From positions 558,001 through 622,000 of the forward strand of contig NZ_BDAX01000002.1 of the NCBI RefSeq assembly GCF_001612665.1: DNA of 64,000 nucleotides. Reading direction: 5' to 3'. The translations under genes were made by a program, and so were the position numbers. Of the stretch, positions 8,894 to 17,843 are shown piece by piece. The notes below the pieces were generated by a model that saw only the letters and a program-made list of their open reading frames with translations, was not told where the DNA came from and did not search any database. Every line of letters begins with the position of its first letter. Position 1 is the first letter of the stretch. The stretch is from Nocardia alba NBRC 108234. Lineage in GTDB: Bacteria > Actinomycetota > Actinomycetes > Mycobacteriales > Mycobacteriaceae.

Positions 8894-10423
8894 TCAGACA
8901 CCCGGCTTGTCCCGTAGCACCAGAAACGCGACCGTGGTGAGGATCGCCACAACCAGCGCACCGATCGAGCTCACCACAGTCAACGACAGCGCGAACGCCG
9001 CACGGCCCGCTGCCACAATCTCAGCCGCCACCTCACCAGAGAGATCGCTCGCCGACGCCAACGCGCCGGCGAGAGTATCCCCGGATCGCGCGGCCGCGTC
9101 TTCCCCCAGCTCCCCGGGCAAGGATCCGTCGATACTGGCGCGGTACACAGCGGTTCCCACGCTTCCGAGCAGTGCGACGCCCAGCGATATACCGAGTTCG
9201 GTGCTGGTCTCCGACAACGATGCCGCCGACCCTGCCTTTTCGGGGGGCACAGAGCCGACCACGAGGTCTGTGCCGAGTGCGGTCATCGGGCCCGCGCCGA
9301 AGAACACCAGCGCGATTCCGGTCGCCACCAGGGCGAGCCCGGAATCGGCACCCGCCGCGGCCATCAAGAGATACCCGACCACGGCGACCGACAAACCACC
9401 CGCCAGTACACGTCCGGATCCGAATCTACGCGCCAACGGCGGCGCTATCAGAGAGCCGATCACGCTCGCGATCGCCGTCGGAACCAGCCACACTCCAGCA
9501 ACGAGCGGAGTCAGACCTGACACCATCTGCAGGTATTGCGTCGCGAAGAGGTAGAGGCCGCCGCCTGCCGCCGTGCACACCAGGATGATGACGAGTGCGG
9601 CTGTGAAGGCCCGATCACGGAACAACGTGACATCGACCAGTGGGTCGTCGAGCCGTCGCTGACGTCGAACGAACAAGACAGCGAAGATCGCGCCCGCCAC
9701 GATGACGAGCGCGGGTTCGGCACCGAATCCGTGCTCGGCCATCGTCTTGAGGCCGTAGATCGTCGGAAGTATCGCGGCGAGCGACAATGCGACGCTGAAC
9801 AGATCCAGTCGGCCGGGGTCATCCTGCCGGTATTCCGGCAGCAGCAACGGAGCCAGAATCAGAAGAAGCACCATCACCGGGACCGCGAGGAGGAAAACCG
9901 AGCCCCACCAGAAGCTCTCCAGCAGCACGCCGCCCAGAATCGGGCCGATTCCCATACCGGACATGAAGCATGCGATCCAGACCGAGATGGCGGTAGTTCG
10001 TTGGTGTGCGTTCTCGAACATGTTGCTGATCAGGGCAAGAGTCGACGGTGCCAGCGTCGCCCCCGCGATACCCAGCAACGCTCGCGCCAGGATCAAAGTC
10101 ACCGGCTCGGAGGCATACGCCGCGACGATCGAGGCCACAGCGAACGCGAATCCACCGACCAACAGCAGACGCCGACGACCTATCCGGTCGCCGAGTGTGC
10201 CCATGGTCACCAGGAAACCCGCGATCATGAACCCGTAGATATCCATGATCCACAGGAGCTCGGAGCTCGTGGGCCCCAAATCCGCTCCCAGGTACGGTGA
10301 CGCGAGGTAGAGGACGCTCATGTCCAGCGCCAACACCAGCGTCGGCAAGGCCAGCAGGGCGAGCCCCGCCCACTCCTTGCGGCCGGCGCGCACGCCGGAA
10401 TCAGTCGTCGCTTCGGTACTCAC
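8894..10423 (-). CDS. MFS drug exporter, 14-helix DHA2 (EmrB/QacA) type
   Basis: A 509-residue major facilitator with about 14 hydrophobic segments. The loop 2-3 motif GTLGDRIGRRRLL and the antiporter-type LAPSTLALISNMF / SGMGIGPILGGVLL stretches mark it as a proton-coupled drug exporter. I chose the GTG encoding VSTEATTDSG because GAGGGG lies just upstream; the frame extends 13 codons further without support. It is divergently transcribed from an AraC-type regulator 83 bp away, which probably controls it. The substrate is unknown; family members export antiseptics, dyes or antibiotics. Confidence 0.92.
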   Translation of the reverse strand: MSTEATTDSGVRAGRKEWAGLALLALPTLVLALDMSVLYLASPYLGADLGPTSSELLWIMDIYGFMIAGFLVTMGTLGDRIGRRRLLLVGGFAFAVASIVAAYASEPVTLILARALLGIAGATLAPSTLALISNMFENAHQRTTAISVWIACFMSGMGIGPILGGVLLESFWWGSVFLLAVPVMVLLLILAPLLLPEYRQDDPGRLDLFSVALSLAAILPTIYGLKTMAEHGFGAEPALVIVAGAIFAVLFVRRQRRLDDPLVDVTLFRDRAFTAALVIILVCTAAGGGLYLFATQYLQMVSGLTPLVAGVWLVPTAIASVIGSLIAPPLARRFGSGRVLAGGLSVAVVGYLLMAAAGADSGLALVATGIALVFFGAGPMTALGTDLVVGSVPPEKAGSAASLSETSTELGISLGVALLGSVGTAVYRASIDGSLPGELGEDAAARSGDTLAGALASASDLSGEVAAEIVAAGRAAFALSLTVVSSIGALVVAILTTVAFLVLRDKPGV

Positions 10424-10469
10424 CACATACTTCCCCTCGATGCGAATCCGGCTTGCGAACAAGTCAATC

Positions 10470-10489
10470 CGCCTCGCCCCGGCGAGGCG
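10470..10489. promoter_or_regulatory. Palindrome upstream of the AraC-type gene
   Basis: A perfect 9-bp inverted repeat, CGCCTCGCC and GGCGAGGCG, with a 2-bp spacer. It lies 17 bp before the AraC start and 46 bp before the divergent MFS start. Position suggests an operator for autoregulation or for the exporter. AraC proteins more often use direct repeats, so another factor or a simple RNA hairpin is possible. Confidence 0.4.
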
Positions 10490-10506
10490 ATGGCGGAGAC
10501 GCCGAG

Positions 10507-11550
10507 ATGCATGTCCGATCGTCCGACCGTGCTGGTCGCTACGATCGCGAGGTGGATGCGCTGGCAGAACTCCTGTACGGAACGCGCGCTCGCGGCGCCG
10601 CGTTCGGCCGGTCGATCCTGGAGCCTCCGTGGTCGCTGCGTTTCGTCGGCGGTGCGCCTCTCACGCTGACGACAATGCTGTCGGGCGAGGCGTGGATCGT
10701 GCCGGATTCCGAAGCCCCCGTGCATATCCATCCGGGTGACGTGGCGATCGTGACCGGATCCTCGCCGCACACTGTCGCGGATTCGACGACCACCGCGCCG
10801 ACCATCGAGGTCCGAGGCTCCGACCAGTGCGTCACCTCCGACGGCATCGACATCACTGACGTCATACGGCTCGATCTCAGAACGTGTGGCGAGCACTACG
10901 AGGGCTCCGCGGTGCTTGTCACCGGGATGTATGAGGTGCGCGGCGAGATCATCGGTCGTCTGCTCAGCGCACTGCCTCCGGTACTCGTCGTCCCTTCGGA
11001 TGGGCGGGCGAGCCCCCTCCTCGACCTGCTGGGCGAGGAGGTCGAGCGTGTCGGCCCAGGGCATCAGGTGGTGATCGATCGGATGCTCGACCTGCTGCTG
11101 GTGCACACCGTTCGGCGATGGTTCGAACGACCGGAGGCGGAAGTACCCGGCTGGTACCGGGCTCTCGGCGACCCGGTCGTGGGTGCGGCACTGCGGTTGC
11201 TGCACGACGCGCCCGCACAGCCCTGGACCGTCGGTTCGCTCGCCGGCAAGGTCGGGCTGTCCAGATCCAGCCTGAGCGCGAAGTTCACCGCGCTCGTGGG
11301 AGAGCCGCCCATGACCTATCTCGCCGAGTTGCGAGTCACGTTGGCGAGCGATCTACTCAGCGCCACCGACGCCACGGTCGGCTCGGTGGCCCGTCAGGTC
11401 GGATACGCCGATGCCTTCGCTCTCAGTACGGCGTTCAAACGAATCCGCGGCATTCGTCCCACCGACGTGCGCGCGGCGGTGTGCAAGCAGTCCGAGGGCT
11501 GTCACGGCACCGGCGGGAAGAAGCCGACACCGATGAAGAACGCGACATAG
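10507..11550 (+). CDS. AraC-family regulator with cupin sensor domain
   Basis: A 347-residue AraC-type activator. The N-terminal ~200 residues form a cupin-like sensor (LTTMLSGEAWIVPDSEAPVH, then HPGDVAIVTG). The C-terminal double helix-turn-helix is complete: WTVGSLAGKVGLSRSSLSAKF and VGSVARQVGYADAFALSTAF, then the family tail RGIRPTDVR. The ATG at 10507 starts exactly where homology should begin; the longer open frame upstream covers the divergent promoter. The last ~20 residues, rich in Cys, Lys and Gly, look unlike the family and overlap a possible gene end on the other strand. It probably regulates the divergent MFS exporter in response to a small molecule. Confidence 0.9.
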   Translation: MHVRSSDRAGRYDREVDALAELLYGTRARGAAFGRSILEPPWSLRFVGGAPLTLTTMLSGEAWIVPDSEAPVHIHPGDVAIVTGSSPHTVADSTTTAPTIEVRGSDQCVTSDGIDITDVIRLDLRTCGEHYEGSAVLVTGMYEVRGEIIGRLLSALPPVLVVPSDGRASPLLDLLGEEVERVGPGHQVVIDRMLDLLLVHTVRRWFERPEAEVPGWYRALGDPVVGAALRLLHDAPAQPWTVGSLAGKVGLSRSSLSAKFTALVGEPPMTYLAELRVTLASDLLSATDATVGSVARQVGYADAFALSTAFKRIRGIRPTDVRAAVCKQSEGCHGTGGKKPTPMKNAT

Positions 11551-11678
11551 CGATCGAGCACTTCGTCGTCGACGAGCGGAAAATCCATATCCAGTTCGGC
11601 CAGTTCCGCATGAGCGTGCAAGGGATCGACCCCCAACGTTATACACCGTGCGGCACGTGTGGCGATCACCGGTACCAT
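11502..11678 (-). pseudogene. Possible short ORF or gene tail overlapping the AraC 3' end
   Basis: On the minus strand, 58 codons from an ATG end with a strongly protein-like sequence containing HAHAELAELDMDFPLVDDE and VAFFIGVGFF. Another minus frame ending at 11714 (IGELRGDTSW) lies directly before it, so the two could be one gene broken by a frameshift. This would lie downstream of the ABC importer operon on the same strand. I recognise no family. Nothing else was found between 11679 and 11940. Confidence 0.28.
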
Positions 11679-11940
11679 TGGCGCGCAACACGGTTGAGAA
11701 CCGACATGTCCTTCTACCAGCTGGTATCGCCGCGCAGTTCACCGATCGGCGCGATCACGCCCTCAGTACGCGGATCGAGCCACACAGGCACCCGGTCTAC
11801 CTCGGTGCGGCCTCCTTCTGGGTGGCCAACACGGCCCCGCTCCTCAGTCGGTGCGGTCCCGCCGCCCTGGCGGCGCGGAGAAAACGCCAGCAACAACGGC
11901 TCGACCAGCTCCCGACGAATAGACGACGCCCCGGGCAGCC

Positions 11941-14133
11941 TCACACCCAATCGTCGGCTTCGGTCAGCGTCACCACCGAGTCGGCGAGACGGTCGATCAC
12001 CTCACGCTGGTGGCTGATCACGATCAGCGCCATCCCATCGTGGCGCAACTCGTCGAGCAGATCCAGCACTACGGACTGCGTCGCTGGGTCGAGGGCCGAG
12101 GTGATCTCGTCGCATACGAGAACACGCGGCCGGGCGGCCAAGGCGCGAGCGATGGCCGCTCGTTGCTGTTGCCCGCCGGAGAGCCGGGAGGGGTGGTGTC
12201 GGGCGAGGCGCTCGTCGAGTCCGACTCCGTCCAAGAGCTCGCGGGCTTGCTCGCCCGCCGTGGAACGGTTCTGGCCGTGCAGCAGACGTAGCGGCCGGGC
12301 CACCTGAACACCCATGCGGTGCGCCGGGTTGAGGGAGGTCGCGGGGTTCTGGAAGATCAGTTGGATCGCCCCGCGATGGGCGTGCCGATCCGGGCCACCG
12401 TTCATTCGGATCCCCTCGAACTCGATGAATCCGCTTGCGGGCGTGTGCAATCCGGCCAGAGTCCGCGCGACCGTCGTCTTTCCGGTGCCGGACCTGCCCT
12501 CGATCGCCAGGCATTCTCCCGGACGAAGGGCGAACGACAGGTCCCGCACCACCGGCCGAGACCGATGGTGGCCGACTGTCAGATTCTCGACGCGCAGGAT
12601 CGGCGATCCTGTTGTTCGCGAACCGGATACAGCGGTAGCCACGGCGGTGACCGATGGTCCGGCGGTCGCAGCGGTGACCGAGACCACGCGGCCCTGATCG
12701 AGTTCGACGACCTCGTCCACCAGAGAGGCCACGGTGGGCAGGTCGTGGGTGATCACCAGCAGCGCGGTGTCGCCCCGGATCTTTTCCAGCGTGGCGACCA
12801 GATGCGCTCTGGTCCGCTGGTCCAGACCGGTGGTCGGCTCGTCGAGGACCAGCAGCAGCGGATCACCCAGCATCGCCATCGCCAACAACACCCGCTGCTG
12901 CTGTCCGCCGGAGATCTGATGCGGGTAGCGCCGCCGGAATTCCCGATCGGCGGGCAGATCGACCTGTTCGAGCGCGCGGAGAACAGCGGCCCGACGATCG
13001 GGATTCGCGTTCGCCCGCGCGATCTCGTGTAGGGCGGTGCCGATCCGCAGCGCGGGATTCAGCGCGGTGGAGGGATCCTGCGGGACGTAACCGATACGGC
13101 GGGAGCCCGCGCGCCCTCCGATGCCGACGGTGCCCTCGGTGGAGAGCTCGGTGGGCAGCGCGCCGAGCAGGGCTAGCGCGAGGGTGGACTTGCCCGCACC
13201 CGAGGGTCCGACCAACGCCACCGCACGACCCGGCGCGATCCGCAGCGAAACATCCTCGAGTACAGCGTGTCCCGTCGAGTCGCGCACCGTGAGCCCGGAG
13301 ACTGCAACCCCATCGGCATCGGTCGTGGCGGGCACCGCGCCGCGCGACCCGCGGACCTGGTCGAAGGCTCGGTCGGTGACCATGTTCACCGAGATCACCA
13401 GCACCATGACCAGCAGCGTCGGCGCGAGCACGGCCCAGGGCTGCATGACGAAACCCGCCCGGTTCTCGGTGATCATCAGCGCCCAGTCCGGCGACGGCGG
13501 GCGCATACCGAGACCGAGGAATCCGCTCACCGCGACCAGGGAGACGCTCGCCGAGATCCGCACCCCCAGATCGGCGAGCACCACGGCCCGCAGATTGGGC
13601 AGGACCTCGACCACGGCGATCCACCACAGCGATTCCCCACGGGCCCGCGCCGATTCGACATATCCGGTGTCGGCCAGTTCGAGGACGCCGGTGCGCACGA
13701 TGCGCACGATCCACGGCACCGTCGTCACCGTCGCGGTGACCACGATCGAGGTGGGCCCGGTGCCGAGCACCGTGGCGATGACCGCGAGAAGCAGGAACCA
13801 TGGCAGGACAACGACGGCGTCGACCGACGGCCTGATCCAGCGGTCATGGCCGCGGCGCAGTCCGGAGAGCAGGCCTAGCGTCAGGCCGAGACCGTAGGCG
13901 ATCACCAGGGCGAGCCCGGCCAATGTCACCAGCGACAACCCACCGTGCAGCACCCGGGACAGGACGTCTCGGCCGACCACATCGGTCCCGAGCAGGTACC
14001 GGTCCGACGGCGGCTGGAACGGTCGCGCGACCACGGCGGTGGGCGCGTGCGGTGCGAAAAGCGGGCCGGTCACCACCAACAGCAGGACCAAGGCGATGAC
14101 GACCGACCAGCCTGATCGCAACCGTGCCTTCAC
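11941..14133 (-). CDS. Dpp/Nik-type ABC importer: permease fused to two ATPase domains
   Basis: A 730-residue triple fusion. Residues 1-270 are a DppC/NikC-like permease with five to six membrane segments and the EAA-loop region (SARARGESLWWIAVVEVLPN). Residues ~280-500 form ATPase 1 (GPSGAGKS, ISGGQQQR, LLVLDEPTTGLD). Residues ~515-730 form ATPase 2 (GRSGTGKT, LSGGQQQR, VLVCDEITSALD). Both nucleotide sites look catalytically complete. With the upstream permease and binding protein it makes a full importer. The GTG start overlaps the stop of the upstream permease gene, so the two are translationally coupled. The operon follows a cobalamin riboswitch, so I infer uptake of cobalt or a corrinoid precursor rather than peptides. 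Confidence 0.93.
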   Translation of the reverse strand: MKARLRSGWSVVIALVLLLVVTGPLFAPHAPTAVVARPFQPPSDRYLLGTDVVGRDVLSRVLHGGLSLVTLAGLALVIAYGLGLTLGLLSGLRRGHDRWIRPSVDAVVVLPWFLLLAVIATVLGTGPTSIVVTATVTTVPWIVRIVRTGVLELADTGYVESARARGESLWWIAVVEVLPNLRAVVLADLGVRISASVSLVAVSGFLGLGMRPPSPDWALMITENRAGFVMQPWAVLAPTLLVMVLVISVNMVTDRAFDQVRGSRGAVPATTDADGVAVSGLTVRDSTGHAVLEDVSLRIAPGRAVALVGPSGAGKSTLALALLGALPTELSTEGTVGIGGRAGSRRIGYVPQDPSTALNPALRIGTALHEIARANANPDRRAAVLRALEQVDLPADREFRRRYPHQISGGQQQRVLLAMAMLGDPLLLVLDEPTTGLDQRTRAHLVATLEKIRGDTALLVITHDLPTVASLVDEVVELDQGRVVSVTAATAGPSVTAVATAVSGSRTTGSPILRVENLTVGHHRSRPVVRDLSFALRPGECLAIEGRSGTGKTTVARTLAGLHTPASGFIEFEGIRMNGGPDRHAHRGAIQLIFQNPATSLNPAHRMGVQVARPLRLLHGQNRSTAGEQARELLDGVGLDERLARHHPSRLSGGQQQRAAIARALAARPRVLVCDEITSALDPATQSVVLDLLDELRHDGMALIVISHQREVIDRLADSVVTLTEADDWV

Positions 14134-15104
14134 CCGCGACCACCCAGGACCGAGTGGCGGGCACGCGGACTCACCAGCAGGGTGGCCAGATCCGCGACCA
14201 GATAGACCGCGACCCCGACCGCCGCCAGCAGCACGGCGGTGGACTGCACGAACGGGAAATCACGCGCGGCGACCGCTCGCAACAGTTCCTGGGAGAGGCC
14301 GGGATAGCTGAACAGCGTCTCCACCACCGCGATGCCGCCGATCAATCCCACGACCGATCCCGCCAGCGGATGAATCGAGGCCGAGATCGCGTTGGGTGCC
14401 ACGTGCCGGAGCATCAGTCGCATCCCGCCGATCCCGTTGAGGCGGGCGGTGCGAATGTAGTGACTCGCCATCACCTCGGCGGTCTGCGCCCGCACCATCC
14501 GCACGGGATGCGGCGAGAGTCCGATCAGCAGGCAGATCACCGGCAGCACCAGAATCTCGGGCCGATCCCACGCACTCGCGCCCGTCGGCAGCAGGGACAC
14601 CGCGGGCAGTAGATGCAGCGACAACGACACCGTCGCCACCAGCAGCACACCGAAGACGAAGGAGGGCACCGATTCGGCGGCGATCGCGCTCATGCTGACC
14701 ACCCGGTCCAGCAGCGAGCCCGCGCGGGCACCGGCCACCGTTCCGAGCGCGATCGCCAGCGGAATCAGCAGGGCGGCGGTCAGAAACGCCAGGGTGACAC
14801 TGTTGACCAGCCGACCGGACAGCACGTCGCGCACCGGGCGTCCCGAGATCAGCGAGTCACCGAGATCTCCATGCAGGAAAGCGAATTGCCACTCGGCGAA
14901 GCGGACAACGGCCGGTCGGTCGAGACCTAGTTCGGCGCGCAGCGCGGCCAGCTGCTCCGGCGACGGGTCACCGCCGCCGCTCCGGGTCAGGGTGACCACG
15001 GCCGCGTCCGAATCCAGGACCTCGAACAGGCAGAACACGATCACCCCGACGACGAACACAACGAGCACCGCCGCGCCGAGGCGGCGGGCGATATAGCGGA
15101 TCAC
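14130..15104 (-). CDS. Dpp/Nik-type ABC importer permease (DppB/NikB-like)
   Basis: A 324-residue membrane protein with six predicted helices. It has the DppB-type N-terminus (MIRYIARRLGAAVLVVFVVG), a long first extracytoplasmic loop (ELGLDRPAVVRFAEW) and the cytoplasmic coupling loop YIRTARLNGIGGMRLMLRH. It is the first of two permease subunits; the partner is fused to the ATPases in the next gene. The GTG start lies 4 bp after the binding-protein stop, and its own stop overlaps the next start, so the three genes form one operon under the upstream riboswitch. Confidence 0.93.
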   Translation of the reverse strand: MIRYIARRLGAAVLVVFVVGVIVFCLFEVLDSDAAVVTLTRSGGGDPSPEQLAALRAELGLDRPAVVRFAEWQFAFLHGDLGDSLISGRPVRDVLSGRLVNSVTLAFLTAALLIPLAIALGTVAGARAGSLLDRVVSMSAIAAESVPSFVFGVLLVATVSLSLHLLPAVSLLPTGASAWDRPEILVLPVICLLIGLSPHPVRMVRAQTAEVMASHYIRTARLNGIGGMRLMLRHVAPNAISASIHPLAGSVVGLIGGIAVVETLFSYPGLSQELLRAVAARDFPFVQSTAVLLAAVGVAVYLVADLATLLVSPRARHSVLGGRG

Positions 15105-15108
15105 CGAA

Positions 15109-16689
15109 CTACGCCGAGAGCCAGGCGGACGCGTAGTTCGCCCAATCGTCGGTGCCCGGCACCCCGGCAGGCACCCCGCGCACCGACTTCTTGACAGCGT
15201 CGGGACTCTTGGCGAAGCCGAACAGGATGTAACCGCCCTCGTTCCAGAGTTCTTCTTGGAGAGCGCTGTACAGCTCGGTCCGGCGGCGCGGGTCCATCGC
15301 TGCCCTGGCCTGGGCGAAGGTGGCGTCCCAGCCCGGCCGCTTCCATCCGGTGCCGTTGCTCGGCGACGTGCTCGTCATAGTCTGGCCGTAGAAGTAGTCG
15401 AGGCTGTAGTTCCACCAGCCGAGGTGCGACAGCGCCGCCTTGCCGCTGACCTGCGTGAAGTAGGTGTCGGCGGGCACCGATTCCAGGCGAATCGTGATAC
15501 CGGCCGCCTTGGCCTGTTCGGCGAACAGGGTCGCCGACTCCACCATGCCGGGCATCCCGTCGGCGGTCGGCAGGGTGACGGTGAGGTTCTCTTTTCCTGC
15601 CGCCCGCAACAGTTCCCGAGCGCGCTGCGGGTTGTAGGTGCGTTGCGGCAGCCGATCGTTGTAGAAGGGCGCTCCCTTGCCGTAGATGTCGTTCCCGATC
15701 TCGGCGTAGCCGTAGTACACCGAGTCGACGAGGGCCTGACGGTCCACCGCGAGGCGCATGGCCTCGCGGACCCGGGGATCGTCGAATGGCGCGGTGTCCA
15801 CCCGCATCTGGAACGACGACATCAGCCCGGACGGCGGCACGATCACCGTGGTCGACGGGTCGCGCTCGAGCGACCGCGCCTGCAGGTGCGAGAGTTCGTG
15901 CACCACATCGGCTTCGCCGGAGAGGAAGGCGTTGACCCGCGCCTCGGTTTCGGCGATCTGGATCACCTCGACCTCGTCGAGGAAGACCTCGCCGCCCCAG
16001 TATTTCTCGTTGCGCTGCAGCAGAGTCCGGTCCCCCGGTGACCATCGGGCCAGCGCGAAAGGACCGGTACCGACAGGCAGGGTCTTGCCGTCGATGATGT
16101 CGGTGCCGTCCTTGACGATGTAGCAGTACCATCCCGCCAGCACGGAACCGAAGTCCGCCAGGGGCGTTTTCATCGCCACGACCACGCCGAGGTCGCCGTC
16201 GGCGCGGGTGCGCGTCATATCGACGTTGGACAGATCTCCCGAGGAGCTCCGGGAAGGATCGAGCATGCGCCGGAAACTCCACAGCACATCGCGGGCGGTG
16301 AGCGGAGACCCGTCGCTGAACACCACACCCGGCCGCAACCGGATCCGCCACTCACTTCCGTCAGCGTTGGGCTCGAGCGCCTCGGCCAGCCGGTACCGCA
16401 GGGTCAGATCATTGTTGTAGGCGACCAGTTTGTCCCACACGTTCTTCGAGACCGCGCCGCCGGCGGAGCTGCCCGCCTCGTGGGGGTCGAGCACGTCGAC
16501 GGCGGCCGATCGACCCGCGATCACCGCCCGCAGCCGTCCGCCAGCGCGCGGGGGCCCGTCCGCTCCAGCGGCCGGGTCGGCGGCACCGCAGGCCGCCGAT
16601 CCCAGTGCGCCGATCGCCATCAGGCCCAGTGCGCTCGCACGCAGAAACTCGCGGCGGCCCAGGGCCGTCCGCGCTGTGAAGTTGTCCAT
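15109..16689 (-). CDS. ABC importer substrate-binding lipoprotein (family 5, DppA/NikA-like)
   Basis: A 526-residue extracytoplasmic binding protein. The N-terminus has a twin-arginine signal (Arg12-Arg13 in GRREFLRA), a hydrophobic core and a cysteine at 34 (GSAAC), so it is probably Tat-exported and lipid-anchored. The body shows family SBP_bac_5 features: LAEALEPNADGSEWRIRLRPG, VVFSDGSPLTARDVLWSFRR and the PFDDPRVREAMRLAVDRQ region. GAGGA precedes the ATG by about six bases. It is the first gene of the operon and lies about 30 bp downstream of a cobalamin riboswitch. Binding of cobalt, a cobalt chelate or a corrinoid is inferred from that context; the family also binds peptides and nickel. 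Confidence 0.92.
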   Translation of the reverse strand: MDNFTARTALGRREFLRASALGLMAIGALGSAACGAADPAAGADGPPRAGGRLRAVIAGRSAAVDVLDPHEAGSSAGGAVSKNVWDKLVAYNNDLTLRYRLAEALEPNADGSEWRIRLRPGVVFSDGSPLTARDVLWSFRRMLDPSRSSSGDLSNVDMTRTRADGDLGVVVAMKTPLADFGSVLAGWYCYIVKDGTDIIDGKTLPVGTGPFALARWSPGDRTLLQRNEKYWGGEVFLDEVEVIQIAETEARVNAFLSGEADVVHELSHLQARSLERDPSTTVIVPPSGLMSSFQMRVDTAPFDDPRVREAMRLAVDRQALVDSVYYGYAEIGNDIYGKGAPFYNDRLPQRTYNPQRARELLRAAGKENLTVTLPTADGMPGMVESATLFAEQAKAAGITIRLESVPADTYFTQVSGKAALSHLGWWNYSLDYFYGQTMTSTSPSNGTGWKRPGWDATFAQARAAMDPRRRTELYSALQEELWNEGGYILFGFAKSPDAVKKSVRGVPAGVPGTDDWANYASAWLSA

Positions 16690-16721
16690 TCGCCATCCTC
16701 GTGGGGTGATCCCGTTGTCGC

Positions 16722-16870
16722 TGGCGCAGGTATCCTGGCTCCCGGATCAACGCTCCCCACCAGCCTTCCAACCTGGGCAGGTCGTGGCAGTAGACGGTGG
16801 GTCACTCCTCGGTGACAGTTGCGGGACAGCCCCGGATTCACACCGGTGTTCCCTGCACCAGGTTCGAAGA
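16722..16870 (-). promoter_or_regulatory. Cobalamin riboswitch
   Basis: On the minus strand the leader contains the conserved cobalamin-aptamer blocks in order: GGTGCAGGGAA, CCGGTGTGAATCCGGGG, CTGTCCCGCAACTGTCACC, then, after a variable region, GGAAGGCTGG and the B12 box GGGAGCCAGGATACCTGC. This matches the cobalamin riboswitch consensus closely. It sits directly before the binding-protein gene, whose GAGGA ribosome binding site follows the aptamer by about 20 bases. No clear terminator hairpin was seen between aptamer and start, so control is probably at translation initiation. Cobalamin binding should switch the importer operon off. Confidence 0.93.
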
Positions 16871-16950
16871 CTACCGCCCGGCGGCAGAGGAACGGGCGCT
16901 CACATCACGGTCCGCGGGCCGGGCGACCGGCTCGGGCGACTCACACAAGG

Positions 16951-17555
16951 TCAGACGTGAGCGACTTCCCGCCGCTTCCGGATTTCCGCGTCGTTGCCCG
17001 CGAGAGGCCGACAGGCCAGTGTCAGTGCCGGTATCGCGGCGAGCAGACACCCGATCACCACCATCGAGTGCGAGCACCGACCGCCGCGAGCAGCCCCGCC
17101 GAGCAATCGGCTCACCGGGGCGACTGCCGCCCCGAGTGCTGTCCGCGCGGTGAACAGCGCCGCGAACTTGCGAGTGTCGAAGAGATCCATCACCGAGATC
17201 CACTTTGCGGCAAGATATTCCAGGACGGCGCCGCTGAGCATGCCCAGCGCGAAACGATCACCATGTCGACATCGACCACAATCGCGATCGGCCCTACCGC
17301 GATCACGCCGACGATCAGCAGCGGCGGGACAAGTCTCGGGGCCGTCGATACCCGGATCGTATGGATTCCGGCTGCCACGGCCCCGACCAGCGGCGCTGCC
17401 GCCAGCATCAGCCATCGGCTCTCGTGCTCGGTGCACTCGTGCAGAGCGGGTGCGCCGACCTGGGTCGCGGCACCCCAGCACAGCTGGAACAACAGCTCCG
17501 GGCATGCGACGAGCAAGAAGGCCGGATTCGAGACCAGCACGGCGGTGGCCACCGC
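16951..17555 (-). pseudogene. Frameshifted membrane transporter remnant (MFS-like)
   Basis: Two overlapping minus-strand frames join into one hydrophobic protein. The first (17552 to about 17270) gives helices such as LVPPLLIVGVIAVGPIAIVV. The second (about 17270 to 16951) continues with ALGMLSGAVLEYLAAKWISV and GCLLAAIPALTLAC. Neither frame alone is complete, so a frameshift near 17270 is implied, and the N-terminal half expected of a 12-helix transporter is absent. The MFS label is a guess from helix pattern. It lies upstream of the riboswitch operon on the same strand. Confidence 0.45.
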
Positions 17556-17599
17556 TACCTACACTGCGCCCAGAGCACGGCGAACGCCCGCGCGACCGC

Positions 17600-17740
17600 A
17601 CGCCGCACCGGAAAACGCGGCCCGGCCTACCGAACCGACATCGGCACGGCCTACGTCCACACCGTCATCGACGACCACTCCCGCGTCCGATGCCAAGCAT
17701 CGGCCGCGACGGTGCTGACACCGGCCTCGTCGGCGTAGGC
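17600..17740 (+). mobile_element. IS481-like transposase scrap
   Basis: A short plus-strand frame reads GTAYVHTVIDDHSRV. This is the DDE-transposase core around the first or second catalytic aspartate typical of IS481/IS3-group integrase-fold transposases. Nothing else of the transposase, and no terminal repeats, can be found, so this is a relic. It lies inside a run of broken genes, consistent with past insertion and deletion here. Confidence 0.45.
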
Positions 17741-17843
17741 AATCAGTCGCGCGGTCCGCGCACCAGCAGTTCCGAGTTGAGCGGATCGAGAGTGCGGCGA
17801 GGCACGCACACGGCTCCATGAGCGTAAACCGGATTGTCTGTGG

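Noticed and set aside
16690..16721. Rho-independent terminator in the riboswitch expression platform
   Set aside because: No stable stem with a U-run exists between the B12 box and the start codon, so translational control is more likely.
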